Below are positions 15,727-23,500 of a stretch of DNA of 27,001 nt, piece by piece. Positions within the stretch are counted from its first letter, which is position 1. Each line of letters begins with the position of its first letter. Source of the stretch: Porphyromonadaceae bacterium UBA7176 (GTDB lineage: Bacteria > Bacteroidota > Bacteroidia > Bacteroidales > Muribaculaceae); NCBI GenBank assembly GCA_002491245.1, contig DKVO01000013.1, positions 1-27,001 on the forward strand, in the 5' to 3' direction. The translations under genes and the position numbers were made by a program. The notes beneath the pieces were generated by a model. The model was given only the letters and a program-made list of their open reading frames with translations, made no database searches and was not told where the DNA came from.

Positions 15727-18700
15727 ATGTCAATCTGGGATAAAATACAGGCGCTGATAGGTGCTTCTGATAGGATGGACTCAGATGCAACTGAAGTTGG
15801 CTCTAACAAGCGAGACACTATGCGGTATGCCTTTGTGGATGCCGAAGTGGATATGCGTGGAAAGGTGCATGATATTGGTGCTCTACGTTATGATGGGGCT
15901 GTGTATCACGGAGGTTCGAAGAAAGAGCTGATGAAGTTTTTGGATGGGATAGACTATCTATGTGGACACAATATAATCTGGCATGATGTTAAGTATCTAT
16001 TCGGAGAGGAAAGACTGAAATGTCAGCTTGTAGACACTTTGCATGTTTCTCCATTACTGTTTCCGGAACGTCCTTACCACAAACTGCTGAAAGATGAAAA
16101 GCTACAGACAGATGAATTGAATAATCCTGTAAATGATTGTCAGAAAGCGCAGAGTTTATTGATGGATGAAGTCGCTGCCTGGAATCGATTATCTCAGGAG
16201 AAACAGCGGATTTATGCGGCTTTGTTGTGCGAAACGGCTGAATTCGGCGGCTTTATAAGGTTTGTAGGTTATACGCAACAAGAAGAATATACCCGTGAAT
16301 CACTTGTAGATCTTATTAAGATATGCTACAAGGGGAAAATTTGTGAAAACGCTGCTTTGGGAGCTTTCGTAGAGAAGAGCCCTGTTGAACTTGCATATGC
16401 TCTGGCATTGATAGATACCAGCGACCACCGGTCTATCACCCCTGGATGGGTACTTAAAAATTATCCGAATGTAGAGAATATAGTTCGTCTTATGCGCCAT
16501 ACAAGATGTGATGGCGGTTGTGCTTACTGCAATAGTGTGTTGGATGTGCATAAGAATCTCAAAACTTTTTTCGGTTACGACGGGTTTCGCACTTATGCAG
16601 GGGAGCCACTGCAAGAGAATGCTACAAGAGCGGCGGTAGATGGGAAATCGGTGCTTGCTATCTTCCCGACGGGCGGAGGTAAGTCGTTGACGTTCCAGTT
16701 GCCGGCTTTGATGGAGGGACAGACTGTACATGGTCTTACGGTGGTTATTTCACCGTTGCAGTCGTTGATGAAAGATCAGGTCGATAACCTTATAGACAGA
16801 GGAATAACGGATGTAGCAACTATCAATGGTCTACTTGATCCCATCTCGCGTTCGCTTGCCATACAGCGTGTGATGGATGGAGATGTTTCGCTTCTATATA
16901 TTTCTCCCGAGATGCTTCGTTCCAACACAATAGAGCGCATACTGCTGGCTCGCCATGTGGTGCGCTTTGTTATAGATGAAGCACATTGTTTTTCGTCATG
17001 GGGGCAGGATTTCAGAGTAGATTACCTTTATATTGGTAAGTTTATTCGTAAGTATCAGGAAAAGAAAGGACTGGTCAATCCAATTCCGGTATCCTGCTTT
17101 ACCGCTACCGCAAAGCAGAAGGTGGTGCAGGATATATGTGACTATTTCAAAGATGCATTAGGGATTACGTTTGAATTGTTTGCATCAAGTGCATCGCGTA
17201 CCAACCTTCGTTATTCTGTCATTCATGCTGATACGGACGAGGATAAATATCAAAAACTTCGTGGCTTGATTGAGGGGAGTGACTGCCCTACAATTATCTA
17301 TGTCTCGCGTACTAAACGCACCCATGAACTTGCTCGTAAACTTTCTCGTGATGGTTATAAAGCTTTGCCGTTCAACGGAAGGATGGAAGCTGACGAGAAA
17401 GTCGCTAATCAGGAGGCGTTTATGAGTGATCAGGTGCGCATCATTGTTGCCACATCTGCTTTTGGTATGGGCGTGGATAAGAAGGATGTAGGCCTTGTGG
17501 TGCACTATGATATCTCAGATTCTCTTGAGAACTACGTACAGGAAGCCGGTCGTGCCGGTCGTGATCCTCAGCTCGAGGCCAGATGTTATGTGCTGTATAG
17601 CGACAATGATTTGGATAAACATTTCATTCTGCTCAACCAAACCAAATTAAGTATCAGTGAAATCCAGCAGGTATGGAAAGCCGTTAAGGAATTGACACGT
17701 TATCGCGATAAAGTCTGTAGTTCGGCCTTGGAGATTGCAAGGAAGGCCGGTTGGGACGATTCCGTGTCTGATATTGAAACACGTGTGAAAACAGCTATTT
17801 CGGCACTTGAGCAGGGTGGATATCTGGAGCGAGGAAATAATGTCCCTCATGTCTATGCTACTGGCATTACTGTGAAGAATATGGACGAAGCGCGCAAACG
17901 TATCACCGAATCTGTCCTTTTTGAAAGCAGTGATGTAGAGAAGGCTGTGCGTATAATCAAGTCGCTTATATCTCAGAAGTATACAACAAGAGATCAAGAC
18001 TCTGAGGCCGAATCGCGTATCGACTATTTGGCAGACATTCTTGGATTGACCAAGTCGGAGGTTGTATCATCGGTCGAACGTATGAGACAAGAGGGCATTT
18101 TGGCTGATTCGAAAGATATCTCAGCATTCCTTATCGATACCGATTCTGAGAAAAAATCTCGGGTTTTGTTAGAGAAATTTACCAAATTGGAGCAATATAT
18201 CCTTGAACGCATTCCGGATGATTCGTTGAAGATATCGTGCAAGCAGCTCAACGATGATGCTGTGAACGATGGCATATCAACTTCTCGCGAGAAAGATATC
18301 CGCACCTTGCTCTATTTCCTCACCATAAAGGGCTATACTCGCAAAAGGGAGGATGGAATAAACAATATGGAGGTCGCCCGGAGAGCCGACATGGAGACTA
18401 CTCTTGCCCGATTTCGAAAGAGGGTGGAGGTGTCGCGCTTTGTGGTGGAATGGCTCTATGATGTAGCGAAAGAGAGAGCGAAGGAAGACGGTAAGACTAT
18501 TGCCGTTCAGTTTTCTGTCGTGGAATTGCTCGCTGATATGAAACAATACGGTAATGGATTGTTTAATTCGTTTGCAGACTTACAGTTAGAAGATGTTGAG
18601 GAGGCGTTGCTGTATCTCTCAAAGATAGGTGCGTTAAAACTGGAAGGCGGTTTCTTGGTGCTCTACAATGCTATGGAGATCCGTAGGGTCAAGGATAATA

Positions 18701-20649
18701 AGTTTCGTTATAAGCAGGACGACTACCGGATGCTCAACGAATTCTATAAGCTGAAGATTCAACAGGTACACATAGTAGGAGAATACGCCAATCTGATGGT
18801 CCGTGACTATAATGCTGCGTTGCAGTTTGTGCAGGATTATTTTCAGATGGACTACAAGAGCTTTATAAGCAAGTACTTCAAGGGCGAGCGGCAAAGTCAG
18901 ATTTTGCGTAACCTTACGCCGGAGAAATATCAACAATTGTTTGGATGCTTGTCAGAGCGGCAGATGCAGATTATTAACGATAAAGAGTCGCGCTGCATCG
19001 TGGTGGCTGCTGGCCCTGGAAGCGGAAAGACCAGAGTGTTGGTCCATAAACTTGCATCGCTGTTGCTGTTGGAAGATGTTAAACATGAACAACTGTTGAT
19101 GCTTACATTCTCAAGAGCAGCTGCCACGGAGTTTAAAATGCGACTTATGGAGCTTATCGGTAATGCGGCCCATTTTGTCGAGATTAAAACATTTCACAGC
19201 TATTGTTTTGATCTGTTAGGGCGTATTGGCAACTTAGATGATGCCGGCAACGTCGTGGCTCAGGCCGCTGAGTTGATAGCTCAGGGAGATGTGGAACCCA
19301 ATCGTATCGGAAAAACTGTGCTCGTCATCGACGAAGCTCAGGATATGAGTGGTGATGAATATGCGTTGGTGAATGCTCTGATGACGGCCAATGAGGAAAT
19401 GCGAGTGATTGCTGTGGGCGATGATGATCAGAATATATATGAGTTCCGTGGGTCGGATTCGCGTTACATGCAGGAATTGGCACATATGGAGGGTAGCCGA
19501 TTTGTGGAGATGACATGCAATTACCGTAGTTCCCGGCATGTTGTTGATGCTGCAAATTGCTTCACAAGTAATATCCACAATCGTCTCAAGCACACACTGA
19601 TTGAATCAATGAGCAAAGATGATGGCTGGGTAAGTGTCCATCATTATCAGTCGGCACATCTGTATGCGCCATTAGTTGAGGAATTAATTCGTAACCGGAG
19701 TGATGGTTCGACATGTGTACTGACGCAAACCAATGAGGAAGCAGTTATACTTGTGGCTCTTATGGCCAGGAATGGAATCCGTTGCAAATTAGTGCAATCG
19801 ATGAGTGGAATACGGTTCTGGAATTTGGCCGAAATGCGTTATTTCCTCAAATATATAGACCGCCGGATTGCATCGCCGTTGATTTCTGATGATTTATGGG
19901 ATGAAGCTAAGCATTCGACATACTCGGTCTATGGTGATAGTGAGTCTTTGGTGTATACACACAGATGCATATCCCTTTTTGAAGCAGCCAATAAAACTAA
20001 ATACTTGAGCGATTTCAAGGAGTATGTCTTTGAATCGAATATTGAGGATTTTAGCGATTATTCTGGTTCGGATATTGTTGTTTCAACTATCCACAAGGCA
20101 AAAGGACGGGAGTTTGATGATGTATATATGCTGATTGCAGGTGTTTATACGCATGATGAACAACTTATGCGAAAATATTATGTCGGCATGACGCGAGCAA
20201 AAAGGCGGCTGTTTATCCATACCAATAGCCCCGTTTTTAATAAAATTCAGGCAGACAGGCATTTTGTTGACGAACAGCAATATGAGATGCCTAAAGATGT
20301 CGTCTTGCAAATGGGCCACAAAGATGTGAATCTCAATTTTTTCAAGTCGCGTAAAGAGATAGTTCTTGCTCTTCGTGGTGGAACAGCACTTAAATGTAAG
20401 GATGTTTATCTCTGCGATGCAAGCGGCTATCCGGTAGCCATGTACTCTGCCCGGATGCAACAGGCTTTATCTGAGTGGCAAGCGAAAGGATATGAAATAG
20501 AAAGCGGTAAAGTGCGTTTTATTGTGGCCTGGAAACCTAAAGATTCTCCAAAGGGGGAACATGAAACAGCGGTGGTATTAGCGGATTTGTGCTTGGTAAG
20601 AAAAAATAATCAAAACCCTACGCAACGGAGCCGGAGCTTTGGTGCGTAG
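15727..20649 (+). CDS. Exonuclease-RecQ-UvrD fusion helicase
   Basis: A 1640-residue three-module protein. Residues about 30-150 resemble a DEDD 3'-5' exonuclease (FVDAEVD with D38 and E40; HNIIWHDVKYL with D87; NDCQKA with D137), although the usual His/Tyr before the last Asp is not evident. A CxxxCxxC cluster (C261, C265, C268) may bind zinc. Residues about 285-640 are a complete RecQ superfamily 2 helicase: Walker A GGGKS at about 315-319, DEAH at 417-420, SCFTATAK, ATSAFGMGVDKK and QEAGRAGRD. A winged-helix-like middle follows. Residues about 1075-1540 are a UvrD/Rep superfamily 1 helicase: Walker A GPGSGKT at 1096-1102, DEAQD at 1202-1206, GDDDQNIYEFRGSD, TIHKAKGREFDD and YVGMTRAKRRLF. 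Both motors look intact. It probably unwinds and processes DNA ends or branched intermediates, in repair or anti-phage defence; neither role is shown. The gene is more AT-rich than its left neighbours, and its last codons run into a terminator hairpin. Confidence 0.9.
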   Translation: MSIWDKIQALIGASDRMDSDATEVGSNKRDTMRYAFVDAEVDMRGKVHDIGALRYDGAVYHGGSKKELMKFLDGIDYLCGHNIIWHDVKYLFGEERLKCQLVDTLHVSPLLFPERPYHKLLKDEKLQTDELNNPVNDCQKAQSLLMDEVAAWNRLSQEKQRIYAALLCETAEFGGFIRFVGYTQQEEYTRESLVDLIKICYKGKICENAALGAFVEKSPVELAYALALIDTSDHRSITPGWVLKNYPNVENIVRLMRHTRCDGGCAYCNSVLDVHKNLKTFFGYDGFRTYAGEPLQENATRAAVDGKSVLAIFPTGGGKSLTFQLPALMEGQTVHGLTVVISPLQSLMKDQVDNLIDRGITDVATINGLLDPISRSLAIQRVMDGDVSLLYISPEMLRSNTIERILLARHVVRFVIDEAHCFSSWGQDFRVDYLYIGKFIRKYQEKKGLVNPIPVSCFTATAKQKVVQDICDYFKDALGITFELFASSASRTNLRYSVIHADTDEDKYQKLRGLIEGSDCPTIIYVSRTKRTHELARKLSRDGYKALPFNGRMEADEKVANQEAFMSDQVRIIVATSAFGMGVDKKDVGLVVHYDISDSLENYVQEAGRAGRDPQLEARCYVLYSDNDLDKHFILLNQTKLSISEIQQVWKAVKELTRYRDKVCSSALEIARKAGWDDSVSDIETRVKTAISALEQGGYLERGNNVPHVYATGITVKNMDEARKRITESVLFESSDVEKAVRIIKSLISQKYTTRDQDSEAESRIDYLADILGLTKSEVVSSVERMRQEGILADSKDISAFLIDTDSEKKSRVLLEKFTKLEQYILERIPDDSLKISCKQLNDDAVNDGISTSREKDIRTLLYFLTIKGYTRKREDGINNMEVARRADMETTLARFRKRVEVSRFVVEWLYDVAKERAKEDGKTIAVQFSVVELLADMKQYGNGLFNSFADLQLEDVEEALLYLSKIGALKLEGGFLVLYNAMEIRRVKDNKFRYKQDDYRMLNEFYKLKIQQVHIVGEYANLMVRDYNAALQFVQDYFQMDYKSFISKYFKGERQSQILRNLTPEKYQQLFGCLSERQMQIINDKESRCIVVAAGPGSGKTRVLVHKLASLLLLEDVKHEQLLMLTFSRAAATEFKMRLMELIGNAAHFVEIKTFHSYCFDLLGRIGNLDDAGNVVAQAAELIAQGDVEPNRIGKTVLVIDEAQDMSGDEYALVNALMTANEEMRVIAVGDDDQNIYEFRGSDSRYMQELAHMEGSRFVEMTCNYRSSRHVVDAANCFTSNIHNRLKHTLIESMSKDDGWVSVHHYQSAHLYAPLVEELIRNRSDGSTCVLTQTNEEAVILVALMARNGIRCKLVQSMSGIRFWNLAEMRYFLKYIDRRIASPLISDDLWDEAKHSTYSVYGDSESLVYTHRCISLFEAANKTKYLSDFKEYVFESNIEDFSDYSGSDIVVSTIHKAKGREFDDVYMLIAGVYTHDEQLMRKYYVGMTRAKRRLFIHTNSPVFNKIQADRHFVDEQQYEMPKDVVLQMGHKDVNLNFFKSRKEIVLALRGGTALKCKDVYLCDASGYPVAMYSARMQQALSEWQAKGYEIESGKVRFIVAWKPKDSPKGEHETAVVLADLCLVRKNNQNPTQRSRSFGA

Positions 20650-20659
20650 GGTTTTGATT
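20608..20659 (-). terminator. 16-bp perfect inverted repeat, terminator of the fimbrial operon
   Basis: AATCAAAACCCTACGC (20608-20623) and GCGTAGGGTTTTGATT (20644-20659) are exact reverse complements around a 20-base loop. On the minus strand the hairpin is followed by ATTATTTTTT (20600s), a T-tract that makes it an intrinsic terminator for the fimbrillin transcript; it may also act for the helicase on the plus strand. The helicase stop TAG (20647-20649) lies inside the right arm. Confidence 0.8.
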
Positions 20660-20665
20660 GTTTCA

Positions 20666-20681
20666 GCCTCTAAAGGGAGGC
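20666..20681. terminator. Second small hairpin between the convergent genes
   Basis: GCCTCT and GGGAGGC form a short stem with an AAA loop, 17 bases from the fimbrillin stop. Just beyond it GGGAGCTTTGTAGGGTT partly repeats the sequence within the larger hairpin (GGAGCTTTGGTGCGTAGGGT), suggesting a local duplication. Confidence 0.35.
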
Positions 20682-20697
20682 CGGGAGCTTTGTAGGG

Positions 20698-22407
20698 TTA
20701 ATCCAAATGGTTCTCGCCGATGGGCCATACGGCGTAGAGGGTGCGGAATTTGGTCTTGTCGTTTTTCGGAATGGTGATAGTCGATTCCGACGGTATCAGC
20801 AGATCCGGTGCATTGGGGTCGTATTCGTTAGCCCACTTATCTTCGAATGCAAGAGGTTCGGGACTGTAAAATCTATAGCCTTTATATGATGCGCCATCAT
20901 ATTTATCATGAAGTGCCATCGGGGCTGGCAGATCATCAATAATGTGGTCGCACCAGCACACAAACCCATAATTGTCTATCTGATATCGATAGTATATATC
21001 ATTTGCGGGGTCGTTCCATTTGTGGTTGAGTTTGTTGTTATAGAAGTAAGGAATTTCAAACACGACACCTTCCTCGTCTTGGATTTCCAGATCATCTACA
21101 AACTTGGATATCACATAATATTCGCTACCGTTCCTGAATCTGCCTTCGAGGGCATCGAGGACAAGAGTGTAAGCGGTGTTGTTGGGTGTATTTACTACAA
21201 AATCATAATCAGGATTTTTGTCCTCCTTGTCAAACCAATCCTTGTCAAACCAATCTTCGACTGAAGCATCGAGTTTCACGGATGTCAGGCCGATGTGAAG
21301 CACGAAGTTATACGATTTGCCGGCTCCGAACTCGAAATTGAAGGGTGCGGTTATCTCGCTTGTGATTCTGCTTTCTCCTTCGGCGAGATTGGGATCCTCG
21401 GTGATGACATCAAAATTGACTGTCACCCGGACGGGAATCTCTTCGTTGCTGTATTTGTCTCTAACGGGATTGGGCATCACCGTCAGATATTTTTCTTCCT
21501 TGGTGAGGGGCATCACTGTGGTGGCATTTGCCGGAGTGAGTGTGTTGTTGATAAAATCGCCGTTTTCAGCGGTGAGTGTGTAAGTGTGTGAACCAGCCTT
21601 ATAGTTCTCCCATTCGCCGGTGCGAAGATTGAGGTCGCCGCTTTCTCCAAATTTTTCTGAGGATATCGACACGCTGTTGATAACCACAGTCGAATTTGCA
21701 GTAAGCTTTATTTTGCCATGCTTGTTATCATCATAAGTGCCTTTATCGTAATTGCCGGTAGCTGTATTATTCTCATCGATGACAGCCACGCGCTTGAAGC
21801 CAATGCGCGACAGTGCATGCTTGAATTGGAGATTCACCTTCTCTACGATGTTCTGCTTGGTGAGATCCATTGCATTGTTGCAATAGAGCAGGTCGATCTG
21901 ATTGTCGACGTTCTCGTCCATCTTAAACGAGAGTTTGGGGTCGCCGGCTGTGCTGTTCGAGGTGAGGGCGGTGATGCCTGTAGCGCCGAAGGTGGTGGTG
22001 TAGGGAGCGTAGGCGAAGAATGATACCTTCTCTGTGGTAATGCTTGGCCAATATTTCACGGGGAAGTACTGCCACATGCCGGCTTCATCTTTTTTCCCTT
22101 CTTTCCATGTCACTTCTTGGTTGTACATGAAATTGGGCTGATGGTCGGGATTGACGATATTGTAATCGTCAATCCCGGTGTAGTAGCCGAATACACCGAA
22201 TCCCTTTTCCTTAAGGGCGTCGAGGTTCATAATCCCTGCGCGCGATTCGGGAGCTCCGGCGAGGTAGGTTCCGAACGCGATGACGTCTCCATCGGGTACC
22301 TGATCATTGGCGCCGCTATCGATAAACAGCTCCTCTTCCTGTGTGCAGCTCACTGTGGAGATTGCTGCGATGGCTGCGAAAGCCATCAGAAATTTTTTAG
22401 CTTTCAT
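20698..22407 (-). CDS. Fimbrillin family lipoprotein
   Basis: A 569-residue surface lipoprotein with signal MKAKKFLMAFAAIAAISTVSC, the Cys being the lipidation site. The segments VIAFGTYLAGAPESRAG, YFPVKYWPSITTEKVSFFAYAP and LLYCNNAMDLTKQNIVEKVNLQFKHALSRIGFK match the N-terminal domain of FimA/Mfa-type fimbrillins (Mfa_like_1), which polymerise by donor-strand exchange into type V pili after outer-membrane export and protease trimming. The C-terminal 190 residues, from about 380, are acidic and aromatic and may form a tip or adhesive domain. It is longer than typical major shaft subunits (about 300-400 residues), which suggests a minor or tip component. Third gene of the operon, 73 bases after the DUF5119 gene. 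Confidence 0.88.
   Translation of the reverse strand: MKAKKFLMAFAAIAAISTVSCTQEEELFIDSGANDQVPDGDVIAFGTYLAGAPESRAGIMNLDALKEKGFGVFGYYTGIDDYNIVNPDHQPNFMYNQEVTWKEGKKDEAGMWQYFPVKYWPSITTEKVSFFAYAPYTTTFGATGITALTSNSTAGDPKLSFKMDENVDNQIDLLYCNNAMDLTKQNIVEKVNLQFKHALSRIGFKRVAVIDENNTATGNYDKGTYDDNKHGKIKLTANSTVVINSVSISSEKFGESGDLNLRTGEWENYKAGSHTYTLTAENGDFINNTLTPANATTVMPLTKEEKYLTVMPNPVRDKYSNEEIPVRVTVNFDVITEDPNLAEGESRITSEITAPFNFEFGAGKSYNFVLHIGLTSVKLDASVEDWFDKDWFDKEDKNPDYDFVVNTPNNTAYTLVLDALEGRFRNGSEYYVISKFVDDLEIQDEEGVVFEIPYFYNNKLNHKWNDPANDIYYRYQIDNYGFVCWCDHIIDDLPAPMALHDKYDGASYKGYRFYSPEPLAFEDKWANEYDPNAPDLLIPSESTITIPKNDKTKFRTLYAVWPIGENHLD
21225..21254. repeat. 15-bp tandem duplication within the fimbrillin gene
   Basis: CCTTGTCAAACCAAT occurs twice in direct succession (21225-21239 and 21240-21254). 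In the protein this gives DWFDK twice near residue 386. Copy-number change by slippage would keep the reading frame. Confidence 0.85.
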
Positions 22408-22417
22408 GAATGTGATT

Positions 22418-22450
22418 TTGAATTTGGTTTTTATATTGAATCTGGTTTTT
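22418..22450 (-). repeat. Near-identical 15-base direct repeats upstream of the fimbrillin start
   Basis: TTGAATTTGGTTTTT (22418-22432) and TTGAATCTGGTTTTT (22436-22450), an 18-base period with one mismatch, lie 11-43 bases upstream of the fimbrillin ATG. On the minus strand they read AAAAACCARATTCAA twice. They could be a translation enhancer, a protein or sRNA site, or a chance duplication. Confidence 0.6.
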
Positions 22451-22480
22451 TGCTTATGTAGAGATTTTAGGGTATGGTGT

Positions 22481-23500
22481 CTATTGTTTCTTGGAATGTA
22501 GACCTATATTTACATCATCCGTCTCTTCCCAGTCTTCGACCCATACATCAAGGCCCCAGTCGGAGTTTCCTCCCGGCGGCAACGGTGGGTCGAGCCTCAG
22601 GTTGAGGTATAGGTCGAGATTGTCGCCTCGTCTTCCCTGCGGAGGATCTCTCTCGGCGATGAGATGTCCCACGGGGATGTTGTAGCGGAGCACTGTCTTG
22701 CCGTCGGCAAGCAGGGCCTGAAATTCGAGGAAGTTCTCGGTGGGCGAACCGCCGTGATTGCCGGGAAGCCCGAAGCAGCGGATATCGGCCTTCACCAGAC
22801 CGATGTCTGGCGTCGAGGATGTGCGCGAGCGAGCCCATTCATCCGACTCTATCGGGTGAGCCACGGTCACGTAATTATCGTTTGGCATATCGGCGGCGAG
22901 CTTTCTGCCCGAAGCCATTCCGCTGATACTTCCGCGTGCCGACTTCAGATTACCGATATTCTCGGTGTGTATGGTCACGTGGAGGGTGTAGATAATATTC
23001 TTCGGGTGCAGAGTGCCTATCACCTTTGTGCCCTCGTCGGAGTGGCGCACGTGGTCGGTCATGATCGTGTCGGTGGCGAGCCATTCGGGAGGCCATGCCA
23101 CATAGCTGTGGGCATCGGCGCGTCCGGAGTACCACTTCGGGCTCTCCTGCTCCGGGGCATAAGCCTCGGCAGTCTCCACGGCGTCGAGGCCGCGGAACCC
23201 GATGTAGTTGTATTCATCCTCGGTGAGGTTGAAGACTGTGGCCCAGTGACGTCCTTCCGACAGGCGAGGCGACACGTAGGCGGTGTTGTTGTCGATGGTG
23301 TGATGTTTCTCGCCGGTCACGGTGTGGTGGCATATCACAGTCATGCCCGTAGGCACGGTCTTGCCGTAGTCGCTCCAGTCAACGTTGAGCCGCAGATTTG
23401 ACTTGGTGCCGTCGGGCTCGGGATAGAAATGGATGGTGGCGTCGCACGATGCAAGCGCCATGCACACGGCTGCGAATAATATCAGTCGGAATCTCACCAT
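22481..23500 (-). CDS. DUF5119 family fimbrial lipoprotein
   Basis: A 339-residue lipoprotein. I place the start at ATG 23500: it has an excellent AGGAGG eight bases upstream and overlaps the stop of the preceding gene by seven bases; a GTG three codons earlier is the alternative. The signal MVRFRLILFAAVCMALASCD gives a lipobox Cys at about residue 19. The mature part has FYPEPDGTKSNLRLNVDWSDYGKTVPTGMTV, typical of DUF5119 proteins encoded with fimbrillins in Bacteroidales, and is expected to be beta-rich. It is probably an anchor or accessory pilus subunit at the outer membrane; this follows from family and context, not from a known activity. Translation is likely coupled to the DUF3575 gene. 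Confidence 0.82.
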   Translation of the reverse strand: MVRFRLILFAAVCMALASCDATIHFYPEPDGTKSNLRLNVDWSDYGKTVPTGMTVICHHTVTGEKHHTIDNNTAYVSPRLSEGRHWATVFNLTEDEYNYIGFRGLDAVETAEAYAPEQESPKWYSGRADAHSYVAWPPEWLATDTIMTDHVRHSDEGTKVIGTLHPKNIIYTLHVTIHTENIGNLKSARGSISGMASGRKLAADMPNDNYVTVAHPIESDEWARSRTSSTPDIGLVKADIRCFGLPGNHGGSPTENFLEFQALLADGKTVLRYNIPVGHLIAERDPPQGRRGDNLDLYLNLRLDPPLPPGGNSDWGLDVWVEDWEETDDVNIGLHSKKQ

